Part shown: positions 10,991-21,689 of the stretch, one piece after another
How the letters are laid out: the number at the start of each line of letters is the position of its first letter
Numbering within the stretch: position 1 is the stretch's first letter
Assembly (NCBI GenBank): GCA_037954665.1
Contig: JBBMOL010000135.1
Location: forward strand, 67,001 to 131,000
DNA length: 64,000 nt
Direction: 5' to 3'
Source of the DNA: Laguncularia racemosa
Lineage: Eukaryota > Streptophyta > Magnoliopsida > Myrtales > Combretaceae
The notes under the pieces: generated by a model
The model's input: the letters and a program-made list of their open reading frames with translations, nothing else
Told to the model about the DNA's origin: nothing
Database searches by the model: none
Translations under genes and position numbers: made by a program

Positions 10991-11239
10991 GAGTGCTGGA
11001 CTTGTTTGGCAATGTATCTTGCACTTTTGGCATCTTAAACTACACCTAAATGGACGCATTTGGGCTGCTCAATTAAAACACGTTTGGCACTTATGCAAGG
11101 ACATAGAGGCTCTCTATGGCCATGTTGGGGAAAATTTTGAAGTTTCTAGGGGAAGGAACTTTTGGTCCCATAAAGATTCCTAGTCAAGCTGCTTGGGTGG
11201 TGTAAGATAATTTAAACAAGGCCTATTACATGTTCCTAT

Positions 11240-13140
11240 TGAAGTGGGAACATTAGCCTTATACTTCAATGTGAAAATCTACTTATAGTCCACAATATTC
11301 TTCCCTCTTGGTTTATCAACAATCTCCCAAGTCTTGTTCTTCTCTAATGCACTCATCTCCTCCCTCATAGCATCCCTCCATTCCCTTTTTGACAATGCCT
11401 TAAAAATAGTATTTGGAATAGTGATGGTGTTCAGACTCATGATGAACTTTTTGTAGGTTGGGGACAAGCATTTAAGGGAGACATAGTTAGATAGTGGGTA
11501 AAGTGGTTGTTTTGTGCACTCTTGGGTATGTTTTCTAAGAGCAATGGGAATGTCCAGGTCATTTGGTGGGTCAACAGGTGGTGAGTTAGGTCTTACCATT
11601 ATCTCAACGCTAGAGTCTGAGTTGGAAGCTTCTTGATCTCTAAGGCCTAAGTAGGAGGGATTTTGGGCTTGCACCTGTTTTGGAGTAGATTCTTAAGTTT
11701 GTGCTTGTTCTGGAGCCTTTTTCCTTGAATATACCAGAGGAAATTTTGGGTGATTATGATTGTTAATGGCTAGTTCAAGGAATGGAAAAATGGCTTGATT
11801 AGGAGATGACTTTGAGGACACAATTCGAAAAGGTGAAGGAAGGTCAAGAGTGTCGAAGGAATCACAAGGAGTTCTATCTTCCATTATTGTAGTCTCTCCC
11901 TAAAGAGAGGCCTTGGAGAAAAAAGGTGTATTTTCTGCAATATTGACATCTTTGGAGATGTAAAATTTTTTGGATGAAGGATGGTAACACTTGTACCATT
12001 TTTGAGTGGAAGGGTAACCAAGGAAAACACATTTGATGGCTCAGGGGTCTAACTTACCTCTATATTGGTTGTGGATATGAACAAAAGCAGTGCACCCAAA
12101 TACTTTAGGTGTGAGACCATTAGAGGTTCTAAAATGTGGGTAAAAGGCTTTGAAATTTTTTATGGGGTTTTTGTTTTCCATAACATGTGAAGGAAGTCTA
12201 TTTATCATGTGTGGCGGTAAGAACAGCTTCTCTCCAATAGGTCTTAGGAATATTTCCTTGAAAAAGTAGCGCTCGGGTGAAGTTAAGTAAACGTCCATTT
12301 TTCCTCTCGGCTACCCCATTTTGTTGGGGGGTTTTGACACATGATGAATCATAGATAATGCCTTATGATTGGAAGTAAGGTGATAAAATATGATTGAAGT
12401 AATCTCTAGCATTGTCTATTCTAATGCTTTTGATTTTAACCCCAAATTGGTTTTGAACCATTGTGTGAAAACTTGGTATGACTTGACTAACATCGAATTT
12501 TTGTTTAAGAAAGAGCCATGTAACCTGAGTGCAATCATCAATTAAGGATACAAACCACTGAGCTCCAGGTATATTAGGTATAGTTGAAGGACCCCAAATG
12601 TTATTATGGATTAAATGAAAAGGATGAGTACTTTTATTGCTAATAGGAAACGATACACAAATGTGTTTTGCCATCTCTCAAACATCACAATGAAACTCAG
12701 AATCATCCAATCTATAAAACAAATTAGGAAACATGACCTTTAAAACCCTAAAAGAAGGGTGACCTAGACGTAGGTGATGCATCTAAATTACATCTTTATT
12801 TGAGGAACTAAGAAAAGACACTGAAATGTTGCTTTAGGGTGGTTTAATGTGATAAAGGCCGCTTCTTTCCTTAGCAAGTCCAATCCTCGTCCCCAAGCCC
12901 TAGTCATGAAAAACATAATAAGAAGGGAAAAAAGTGGCATAACATTTAAGATCATGAGTAAGTTCTTGGATGGAGATGAAGCTGGTTGATAATTTTGATA
13001 CATGGAGAACATTTTTGAGGATGAGTGTAGGTGTACTATGTATGTTTCCAAAACCAACAACAGTAGCTAACATACCATTGGCCACTACAATCTTTCTATT
13101 GCTCGGGCATGGAGTATGGAAATGGAAAAATTGAGATGTG
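11240..13140 (-). pseudogene. Copia-1 pol: protease, integrase, RT start
   Basis: Protease: near 13175 the minus strand gives DSSATN, the copia active site (usually DSGA), followed at 13148-12900 by VVANGMLATVVGFG and LKNVLHVSKLS. The integrase core (12674-12363) has FHLIHNNIWGPS and FVSLIDDCTQVTW, and later SIRIDNARDYF with the second Asp. 12298-12041 covers the integrase C-terminus (FGCTAFVH). 11674-11279 ends in the RT opening EWRDAMREEMSALEKNKTW. The next expected Trp codon is a TAG stop. Several frames are used, so it is dead. Confidence 0.88.
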
Positions 13141-13206
13141 GGGGTCATATGTTTGTGGCACTAGAGTCAATTATCTAAGAGTTGTGATAAAATTTTTTTG
13201 AAGCAT

Positions 13207-14240
13207 TCATACAAAAACAAAATGAAGGACTACCTGAAAGAGCCAATGAGCAAGCTCTAGAAGGCTTCTCAAGCGACCCAACAAGTTCCTTATCCTCTCA
13301 ATTTCTTGACTGTTGAGCCCCCCTACAACAGGTTTTTCCTTAGGTTTTGAATCTTCTGCCATGTGTACTTGAGGTTTCTGTTGTCCACCACGAGTTCCCC
13401 ACTCTTGACTTGGAGGCTTACCATTTAGCTTCCAACACTTCTCCTTTGTGTGCCTCCATTTTGTTGCAATAGGTGCACCAAAGGTTGTCCTTGTTCTCAT
13501 TCCATTGATTCTCTCTTCCTGGTTGTTGGGAAAAATCATCTTTTCCTTTTTCTTGGTGATTTGGTTTTACTACTAGGGCTAAACCATCCATGCTTTGGGG
13601 CTTCAGCATGACATTCCTTCGGCTTTCTTCTGCTCGAACTAGTGAGATTGTTTCTTCTAAAGATGGTGTGTCATCTTTGCCAAGAATTTGAACCCTAAGC
13701 TGATCAAATTCAAGATTCAAACCGGCCAAAAAATCATAGATATGATCTTTCTCTATAAAACTCTTTAGGACAGCTGCATCATCAAGAGATTTCATTTGGA
13801 AGACTCGATAATGATCGAGTTCCTACCATAGGTTTTGTAGTATATTTGCATATTCTGTGATAGATTTATTACCTTGTTGAGTGGCTACCGTTTTTACCTT
13901 AATCTCATACACTTGGGTAGCATCACTGACCTTCGAATATGTGCGATGAATGAATTCCCATATCTCCTTTGCCGAGGCCAAAAACATGTAGGTATCACTG
14001 ATTGTGGGCTCCATGGAATCCCATAACTAGGACATTATATGGAATCCTCTTCATCCTAGGCTTCAAATGTTGGATCCTCCTTTGTTGGTGGCGTTCCAAG
14101 GAGATGATTAAGTTTCTCTTTGCCCTTGAGGTATGTGCGAACAAGTTGTGACCGTTTGAGGTAGTTCTTCCCATTGAGTTTATTGGAGGTTCGAATATTC
14201 TGTAATTCTCCAATTTTCTAGGGCATTATTAGAGTCTTCG
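13207..14240 (-). pseudogene. Copia-1 gag, broken
   Basis: Minus-strand blocks KLNGKNYLKRSQ (about 14180), SDTYMFLASAKEIWEFIH (13990) and a C-terminal zinc knuckle spread over two frames (WCTYCNK then HTKEKCWKLNGKPP, about 13475-13420) match copia Gag of the UBN2/Retrotran_gag_2 type. The knuckle binds element RNA. Frameshifts at about 14000, 13800 and 13430 break it. Confidence 0.82.
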
Positions 14241-14383
14241 GATGTTTTAGGGCTATTGACAATTTCAGACTTGATAAAAAAAATGATTTCCAGCAATTAA
14301 GGTTATTAATAAAAATGACTATAGAAAACCTAACTATGAAGGCTGAACGAAGGCAATGAGAAACCTTAGGAACAAAGCCTATA

Positions 14384-14395
14384 GCTTTGATACCA
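14384..14395 (-). other. Copia-1 primer-binding site
   Basis: The minus strand reads TGGTATCAAAGC directly after the LTR end. It is one base off the initiator-Met site TGGTATCAGAGC and typical for copia elements. Confidence 0.85.
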
Positions 14396-14643
14396 TGTAG
14401 TAAATTGAAAAATAATTCTCATATCTCTCTTTCTTAGTAGGAGTATACATGGCCTTTTATAGTACAACGGAAACCAAAATAGGAAAACTAAATCACCTTA
14501 AGAAAGGAAATAATCATACTAATTTAATATAATTACATCACCCTAAGAAAGGAAATGATCATACTAATTTAATATAATTACAGCTTCCTAATCAATTCTT
14601 ATAGCTATAAATTTAATATTTACAACTTTATCATATCTTGACA
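14396..14643 (-). repeat. Copia-1 5' LTR
   Basis: 248 bp with TG...CA ends on both strands (minus: TGTCAAGATA to TTTACTACA). A TATA box, TATAAAAGG on the minus strand, lies at about 14453-14461. Inside, a segment of about 47 bp at 14490-14536 is repeated in tandem at 14537-14583 with few changes. No second LTR survives. Confidence 0.8.
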
Positions 14644-15924
14644 ATAATGATGAGTGGTAAGTGAATAACATTTATAACCTTTTTGAAGTTTAGAATAACC
14701 AAGGAAAATGCACTTAATAAAATGGGTTGACGGTTTATCTTGACTAGGAGACATATTTTTAACAAAACATGTGCAACCAAATACATGTAATGGAAGAGCA
14801 TACAAGGGCTAATTAGGAAATAAAATAGTGTGAGGAATTTTGTGTTGAAGAATAGAAGAAGGCATTCGATTAATGAGATAACATACAATGAGAACAACAT
14901 TAGCCTAAAACCGAGTAGGTATATGGTGATGTAAAAGAAGTGTGCGAGCAATTTCAATTAAATGTCTATTTTTACGCTCAGCAACATTATTTTGTTGAAG
15001 TGTGTATGCACAAGATGATTGATCGAAAATGCCATAAGAGGACATGAACTTAGTAAATGGAGTAGAAAAATATTTAGGAGCATTGTCATTGTGCAAAATT
15101 TGTATGGATGTATTAAACTGAGTTTTAATTTCAGTACAAAATGACTCAAGAATTGAATATAACTCAGATCGATGTTTCATTAAATATAACCTAGTACAAT
15201 AAGAATAGTTGTCAATAAATGTTATAAAATATTGAAAACCTAAAACAAATACGACATGACTAGGGCCCCAAATGTTAGAATGAACTAGAGTGAAAGGAGA
15301 GGTAGCCCGATTATTAACTCACCTAAGAAATGAAATTCTAGATTGTTTTCCTAATTGACATGACTCACACTCTAAGGAAGACAAATGTGATAAATGGGGA
15401 ACCATCTTCTGAAATTTAGAGATGTTAGGATGGCTCAAATGATTGTAGAGAAGAGCTAGAGAGATCGGAGTAGAACATGCAATAGGAGAAGCTAGAGGGA
15501 TAGTGAGGTAGTAAAGCCCCTGTGACTCACATCTTGTGCTAATTGTTTGTCCCATACTGAGATCTTGAAAAACAACAAAATGAGAGTCAAATTTAATTGA
15601 ACAATTTAAAGCACGGGTGACTTTACTAATAGATATAAGGTTAAATGGACAATTAGGAATGTAAATGGCATTTTCTAAAGGTAGTGATGGTTAGAGCTAT
15701 GCATTGCCCACAGTTTTAGCAACTATATGAGAACCATTTGCTATAGTAACAGAAGGTAAAGATGTAGATTGTAAAAATCGAGAAAATAGATCGAGATTAT
15801 TAGAAATATGCTCAAAAGCACCAGAGTTAATAACCCATGGACTTAGAGAAGAGGATTGAGTGAGGCACACAACAGAATTACCAGTATGAGCAATGGAAGC
15901 AATAAAGGATGACGATTGTTTCAA
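14644..15924 (-). pseudogene. Copia-2 protease and integrase, broken
   Basis: Protease: 15924-15697 shows WVINSGAFEHIS, where the catalytic Asp of DSGA is Asn, then VTIANGSHI. Integrase: the GAG_pre-integrase block at 15555-15319 (NHLSHPNISKFQ and CESCQLGKQ), then the core at 15180-14905 with ILHNDNAPKY (second Asp) and QNNVAERKNRHLIEIA (Glu). The C-terminal part is at 14957-14620 (VFGCTCFVK, HFIKCIFLGYSKLQKGYKCY). The frame then enters the copia-1 LTR. Confidence 0.88.
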
Positions 15925-15933
15925 AGCTTGATA

Positions 15934-17012
15934 TTAGAGATAATTCTCAAGATCAGTTCTAGTGAGAATTAGAGAATCCTCGTGCTGTCCATCAGAAGTT
16001 GTATGATTAATATTCTGAATAATATTAGCACAAGGAGGACGATCATGTAGTTTGTGGCATTTGTCCTTAGTATGTCCGCACTGATTGCAATAAGTACACC
16101 TAGGACGATTTCTCTGATTAGCTCCATAAGCATGATTTCTCTTATTAGCTCCATTTGTCCTCTCTTGCACTTAATTGAACTTGATTAGCCATCTGAGAAG
16201 CTAAAGCTGAACTATCCATAATAGAAGACCCATGTATAGGTGCATTTAAAATGGATGACACTCGGAGAAGATGGGAGAAAACTTCATCCATGGATGGTAC
16301 AGTAGGATTAGCTAATATTTGATCATGAATAGGAGCAAAGTCACTACCAAGTGTAGCAAGAATACAAACCATGAAGAATTTGTCCCTCTAAGCTAAATCA
16401 TCCTTGAGATTCTGACAAAGAGGAAGCAAAGAATTGTATTCAACTTTAATTGATGCCTATCTGCCAAGGAAATCAATAATAGACATACTCAACTATCTCA
16501 AGTTAAGCAGATTAGATATTACTGAATATAAATGCTGAATATTATTAGTATAAAGGGTTTTTGCTGGAGTCCAAACATCATAACAAGTATTGTAATACTT
16601 GTAAATGGGATGAAGAGATGGATCAATGGACTGCCACAAGAGACTCAATAATAAAGCATCTACTCTTTGCTAGTGATCCTTATCCTTTTGCATGTTGTCA
16701 AGATTAGTGGTCAAATGGTCTTGTAGACCTTGACAATACAACATAATTCCATAGCTTTAGACCAAGACATGTAGTTGGAACTCCCCATTAATTTTTCCAT
16801 TGCAATGGTAGGAGATGGAGATAAGAAACTTGAAAAAGGACTAATTTTCGGTGAGGAAGCATTGTGAGCCATGTTGGATTGAAGACAACCTTGAAAAAAG
16901 AGGGTGAAAAGGTGGTAAATAGTGGTGGCGATAGTGGTCGGTGGTGAAAGTAGTGGCTAGCGATGGAAGATGCTGGCGTTTGGATGATCGAAGCTAGAGG
17001 AAGCAAATGCAT
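15934..17012 (-). pseudogene. Copia-2 gag, broken
   Basis: The start is near 16870, with MAHNASSPKIS leading to MEKLMGSSNYMSWSKAMEL, a typical copia Gag N-terminus. 16372-16145 has ILATLGSDFAPIHDQIL and MDEVFSHLL. 16170-15934 has a canonical CCHC knuckle, CTYCNQCGHTKDKCHKLH. Stops separate the blocks. Confidence 0.85.
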
Positions 17013-17254
17013 TGGTGCGTGAGGGAAAAGAAGGATTTAACACTAGGAAAAGAAGGAAAAAAGTAAGATATGGTGATGCGGCACGTGGAGGCATTTCCAG
17101 CAACGAGCTTTGGGGGATACGGCATTGGAGAGAAGATGAACACAGCGATATGATTGGATTCCAAATCCAACACTGAGAAATGGTCGAAAATTCACGATGC
17201 CGTCAAATTAAGGTTTTTTTTTTTTTTGTGTGTGGGAACTAGGGTTTCACTATA

Positions 17255-17266
17255 GCTTTGATACCA
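17255..17266 (-). other. Copia-2 primer-binding site
   Basis: The minus strand reads TGGTATCAAAGC immediately inside the LTR, the same copia-type initiator-Met-like site as copia-1. Confidence 0.85.
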
Positions 17267-17407
17267 TGTTAGCAAGAGGGAAGAATAAAATTATTTTATT
17301 ATTTCACTATATTTTAAAAGTACACTGTACATATATAAATATATACACAAAAAATACTAAAATATTCTATCTAAAAGATGTGGGACCTATATATATATAA
17401 CTCAACA
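17267..17407 (-). repeat. Copia-2 5' LTR
   Basis: 141 bp with TGTTAGCAAG ... CTCAACA ends (TGTT/AACA inverted ends) and a TA-rich centre. Very short for an LTR but well bounded by the PBS on one side. No partner LTR is in the window. Confidence 0.75.
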
Positions 17408-18289
17408 ATATGATTGTTCATTTTAACGCTTAATTAGGCTTACTAGCTCATCAAATTAAGTAGGGCAAAGTTCGAGATCAGCTCATTAAGCTGTCAAGTA
17501 GCTCGAGCTTGTGCCCAAGCTCAACTCAGCAATAGTTGAATGGAAGCTGAGAAAAAAAAAAGAAGAAAAGAAAACCTGGAGATGCTCTTCCTTATCTTTA
17601 GAATTCTCCCTCTCAGCTAGCACTTTTTCTAGGCCAATCCCTTCCATCCTATAGTCTACCTCATCATACGTTTTCCTCTCTTCCTTGCACACGATCACTT
17701 CCTTTCCTCTCTTTTTTCCTGCCTTCACTCTCGTCCACCTATTCTTCCCTCAGCATCCAGTATTAGCCCTCAACCATGGCCCTTAAAACCCTTCTTAGAC
17801 AGTTTAAACTTGCTTCTCCTCCTTGTAGACACTCCTCTTCATCCAAATTAAAAATAAAATAAAATAAAATAAAACCACTTATTCTTTAAAAAAGACCTCT
17901 AGGGAAACCATTCCAAAGCTACCTTTCCCTTTGCACCTTATTTGGGAGGAGATAGACTAACTTTTCTTGGGTCAAACCTGGTTAATAAGCTACAAACTAA
18001 GGGAGGCTGATATGACATCTCTTAACTTTTGGCTTATCACCCTTGCCAAAGGCACTTGTTACTCTTCCTTCGATCCTTGTTCTGAGACTCCACTCAAGGA
18101 TTTGTTGGAAGGACAGTATCTATTTCAAAAAAAAAAAAAATGACTAGATGCCCTTGAAAAGTGAGTCTACTCTTGAGGCAGTGGTGAGGGTAGTAGCAGA
18201 AATTGAAATCCTGTACTTCTACGTTTTTAGTCAAATTTACTTTCTCCAGAAAAACTCATCTAAAATACCTAGGGTTTATGTATGTCAAA
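17408..18289. other. Unassigned stretch between copia-2 and LINE fragment
   Basis: No recognised domain. Low-complexity GA/CT and AAAAT runs occur around 17550 and 17845-17875, and a poly-A run at 18126-18140. A lysine/glutamate-rich minus-strand frame (17486-17728) is judged to be composition, not a gene. Confidence 0.4.
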
Positions 18290-19262
18290 GCTGTTTCAGG
18301 TCTTAACCATTTTTAGATGTGTCCCTTGGCTATTACTTATGCATGAAAATGGATGGGAGAAGTAGACCAGTGCCTTCAAAATCTGTATCATGGTTTGGAG
18401 AACAAATTTAGAAAATCACTCTTGTGGGTTATTTCCTTGGTAATAGGCTTCCTTTTCTCATAGAACTAAGATAGCAAAATCACTTGGGTATTATAGCTGC
18501 ATGGTAGAACTTATCATTGAGCTTTATGGGCACTATACAATTGCATAAATACCTGACAAAACTTTCCATTCACCTAAATTGCTTGAATTATTCATATGAC
18601 ATATTTTCTTTGCTCTTGTCCTTGTGGAGTATTCTTAAAACTCTTACTCAAAGTTATATCTTGTTCCCGTACTTTCACCATGAGATTCATTTGTTGGTCT
18701 CTTCTCGTAAACTCTATATACTCTGTTTTTGGCGAAGTTATTATAAAACCATTCCCCTCTAAAGTTTCACTTGAAATTTCATACTTAGCTTTAACTCCTT
18801 ATGTTTCATCCACCAAAACTAGATCATTAACAAACAAAATACAATATCGGTACCACATCTTGAATGTCTTTGACGATTTCATCCATGGCTGACATGAATA
18901 GATAAGGACTTAAAGTCAATCCTTGATGTAAGCCTATCTTTATAGGAAGCTCTTGAGTTAAACCTCCAACTACTCTTACTCTTATTGCTAAATCTTCATA
19001 CATGTCTTTGATAACTTCTTATGCTATTTTTACAATCTTTTTTCCTTAAAACTCTCCATGGGATTTCCCTAAGAAATCTATTATTTTTCTTTTCTAAGTG
19101 AATGAACATCTTATGGAAGTATTGTTTCTACTCATATTATTTTTCTACTAGTCTTCTTAGAGGATGAATAACTTCCATTACCGACCTACATGGCATAAAT
19201 CCAAGCTGGTTCTTAGAAATAATGGTTTCTCTCTTCATTCTTCACTCAATCACTCATTCCAA
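18290..19262 (-). pseudogene. LINE reverse transcriptase fragment (RTE-like), degraded
   Basis: The minus strand from 19260 downward reads ISKNQLGFMPCRSVMEVIH, then VFKDMYEDLA-like and LHQGLTLSPYLFMSAMDEIV. After a frame slip it reads FVNDLVLVDET and SPKTEYIEF. These are RT blocks in correct order: the GxMxxRS block, QGxxLSPYLF, the catalytic FADD (here FVND, first Asp replaced) and the SxxKTEYM block. This motif set is found in plant LINE RTs that are usually annotated as endonuclease/reverse transcriptase proteins. The segment near 18540 (LKGKFY-like LNDKFYHAAI) extends it. It is distinct from the LINE at 8981-11180 and on the opposite strand. Confidence 0.82.
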
Positions 19263-20288
19263 AAGTTTAATTGTATGGCTTATTAATTTAGGTAATCTGC
19301 AGTGACATTGGAAACTACCAAAATTACAGGCACTCGCAAATTTCAATAATAGCACCTTTACACATTGAAAAATGTTGAAGCTGCAAAATTCTCTAATACA
19401 GGACAAATGAATCTTTTGTTTCAATTTGCCATTGTAGTTATTATTTGAAGTCAATTCATTGGCTAATTTGACTTGTACTAACCATTGAATTGTTGAATGA
19501 AACAAAAAAAGCTCAAATTAGATGATGAATAAACCTTTGTAAATAATCAGTGTATATTTGTATAAAAAAAATTGACTTTGTAATGTATTGGAAAATAAAT
19601 TTTGTGGTGTTGATATTTTAAAATGGGCATAAGTTTGATATTTTTGAAATTTGGGGCACCTCAGTAATTTTGATAGATTTTGTAATTTACATTTGATTTT
19701 TTGTCTCTACAATTTATACAATGTTGTATATCCCCTTTATTTTTATGTAAAGAAACCTAAGTACTTTTTCTCCATTGGTCAAACATTTTTTTAGTTTTCA
19801 AAATTATGTTACAAAGGTTTGTGAGCCATATAACACTTTTTTTTTTTCTTCAAAGAATTACTGTACCTCAATTGAAATACTATTTTGTCCAAATGTCCTT
19901 TCTTTGTCATTTTCTTCAAAGTGGTTTATACCTTTGATCCCTGAATTCTTCTGTAAAATGCTAGATCCCTTTAGTCCTTGGATTTACTTAGTCTTCCATA
20001 TCAAGTTCACTACCCTCACCCATGTTAAAGTTGATGAAAAATATCTGATTAATCTCTCTTCGGTTGCCCCCATTATCTTCTAACACTTGATGTTTTCATC
20101 CTCAAAGCATTTATCTCTCATCTTCTTATCTCTTGTTGAAGCATTTTTTTCATATCTTGGGTTCACTCTTCAATGTTGAGCTGCCTATAAAATTTTTCAA
20201 AAGCCTTAGTTATTCACTTTTTAAAAGCTCTTTGCTAAACTTATTAATGTCATTGCATGGCCCACTTCATTTTTAATGCTGTACACAG
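19263..20288. other. AT-rich stretch, probable intron upstream of zinc-finger exon
   Basis: No domain. A pyrimidine-rich stretch ends in GTACACAG at 20281-20288, a plausible 3' splice acceptor for the following open frame. The frame at 19775-20083 is low-complexity and not supported. Confidence 0.5.
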
Positions 20289-21689
20289 GTTGGCCATTTT
20301 CCCTATAGAGGCAAAGGTAGAAGAGGTGGCAGACCTTTTAGAGGAGCTGCCAGGGGTTCATTTGCTCACACTGGAGCATGGCACCAAAGTCGTGGAGGGC
20401 ACTTTTCACCTCATGGAGCAGCATCAATCGCTCTTAAAGCTGCAATAACTGATGTTTCAGGGGGTACTATACAGCCATCTTCAATATCAGCTACTGGGCA
20501 AGCTCCAGGTCTGATGCCAAGTCAAGAGGCTGCTGCTCCTCCCCAGGCATCACGTTTGGCATGGTGTGATCTTTGTCGGGTTGAGTGCAATACTGAGCTG
20601 ATATTGGAGCAGCATAAGAATGGAAAGCGTCACAAAAAGAATCTCAAGGTGCAAGCGGAGTTGCAGACTATTAAAAAGAAAATAAATGAGTCGAATGTTC
20701 CAATGCCTTTGTCTGAGACTCTGTCAAAAGCTGAGAGAACTGAGGAGATTCAAACCCAGTTGAAGGACCTACCTAGTGAAGCTGTTGATGGTGAAAATGA
20801 AAAAAATGATGAATCTGAGAGGGATGTGGGGAAGAAAATTGAGGCTGCCATAGCTGAACCTGCACTTGAAGCTGGACAAGAATCAAAGGAGCACTTAGAG
20901 ACTCAATTGCCTTCAAAGAGGAAGATGAAAGGTGGCAGAGGAGGCAAATATATTAGAACCAATGCTGGGTTAAGACAAGCTGTTGAGCAGTCAGCAGTTC
21001 CATTTTTTTGTGAGCTTTGCAATGTGAAGTGTGAATCACAGGCTGTCATTGACAGTCATTTTGCTGGTAAGAAGCACCAGTCAAATCTTAAGCGAGGCCA
21101 TGGCCACCTTGCTCTGCATGGAAATCCAGGGTTTCAAGCATTGTACCCATCTATTGTCAACTCTGCCTCAACCTCCATTGCACCACAAGCTGTTCAACAA
21201 GGTGTCTCTGATCCTCAGGTCCTATTGGCGCAGGTAATTATGAACTATGTGCTTTCTCAGACTCAAGGGGCACATCCAGTAATTCCACATGGGCCTGCTC
21301 CTGATTTTGCTTCTTCTCAAGCTTCAATGTCTTCATCAGGTTTGGCAATCCATCCTCAAGAAGGTTCTCAAGTTCAGGGCCTGCAGTCAGCTTCTGAAGC
21401 CGGCATTGTTTCTTTTGCAACTAGTAAGCCGCAATCCGGTGCATCTATTGATACTCCTGCCTGTCATGTAACCGGAACTGGAACTGGAACTGAAACGTCA
21501 ATTGTTGAAGCAGAGGAGAAAACAGTTTATGGCAGTGATGTGATGCAGTCAGATAACTCAGATGCAGGGGTAGAGCAAGTTCCTTCTGCAGCATCAACAA
21601 GCTTGTCAGTCGCAGCTGTAGATGTCCCCGCTAGAGAGGAAAGCAATGTCCCTCGGTTGTTGCAAGATGCTCAACTGCATGATAATTAA
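20289..21689 (+). CDS. Zinc-finger protein with RGG-like stretch and two U1/matrin-type C2H2 fingers (3' exon)
   Basis: The only convincing host gene. The frame is open from the acceptor at 20288 to TAA at 21687-21689, giving 466 residues. The first ATG (20514) is internal, because residues 1-75 before it are clearly coding. Residues 1-40 are rich in RG/GR (GKGRRGGRPFRGAARG), like RNA-binding RGG boxes. Finger 1 (20565-20633) and finger 2 (21009-21077) are both CxxC-x12-H-x5-H, with NGKRHKKNL and AGKKHQSNL after the second half. That spacing is typical of zf-met/U1-type fingers that bind double-stranded RNA or RNP. Between them lies an acidic, Lys-rich linker with KGGRGGKY. The C-terminal half is Ser/Gln/Ala-rich and probably disordered. 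Family-based inference: nuclear RNA-binding protein; no specific function is claimed. Upstream exons were not found, and the transposon cluster upstream may sit in its introns. No stops, so it looks intact. Confidence 0.85.
   Translation, partial: VGHFPYRGKGRRGGRPFRGAARGSFAHTGAWHQSRGGHFSPHGAASIALKAAITDVSGGTIQPSSISATGQAPGLMPSQEAAAPPQASRLAWCDLCRVECNTELILEQHKNGKRHKKNLKVQAELQTIKKKINESNVPMPLSETLSKAERTEEIQTQLKDLPSEAVDGENEKNDESERDVGKKIEAAIAEPALEAGQESKEHLETQLPSKRKMKGGRGGKYIRTNAGLRQAVEQSAVPFFCELCNVKCESQAVIDSHFAGKKHQSNLKRGHGHLALHGNPGFQALYPSIVNSASTSIAPQAVQQGVSDPQVLLAQVIMNYVLSQTQGAHPVIPHGPAPDFASSQASMSSSGLAIHPQEGSQVQGLQSASEAGIVSFATSKPQSGASIDTPACHVTGTGTGTETSIVEAEEKTVYGSDVMQSDNSDAGVEQVPSAASTSLSVAAVDVPAREESNVPRLLQDAQLHDN

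Larger units (their letters stand above)
8981..11180 (+). mobile_element. L1-type LINE, 5' part only
   Basis: The segment reads on the plus strand as the 5' half of a plant L1-type non-LTR retrotransposon: a leader, a degraded ORF1 (about 9190-10480) and the start of ORF2 (about 10876-10990). The rest of ORF2 (reverse transcriptase) is missing. The right end meets a minus-strand copia element near 11180-11240. Since LINEs usually lose their 5' end, loss of the 3' end points to later deletion or rearrangement. A C-rich tract (9760-9798) interrupts ORF1. Left end uncertain. Confidence 0.65.
11240..14643 (-). mobile_element. Copia-1, lacking most of RT, RNase H and the 3' LTR
   Basis: Minus-strand order from right to left is LTR (14396-14643), PBS, gag with zinc knuckle, protease, integrase and the first residues of reverse transcriptase. 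Integrase before RT is diagnostic for Ty1/copia. The element stops at about 11240 in the RT N-terminus, next to LINE sequence, so about half is gone. Its right end falls inside the integrase of copia-2, consistent with insertion into that element. Confidence 0.88.
14644..17407 (-). mobile_element. Copia-2, 5' part, lacking RT and RNase H
   Basis: Minus-strand LTR (17267-17407), PBS, gag, zinc knuckle, protease and integrase of a second copia element. Coding similarity runs right up to the outer end of the copia-1 LTR at 14643, where it stops. The remainder is not found left of copia-1. Stops and frameshifts occur throughout. Confidence 0.88.

Noticed and set aside
17486..17728. Lys/Glu-rich 80-codon minus-strand frame
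   Set aside because: Compositional (CT-rich plus strand), no recognised motif, no neighbours to support it.
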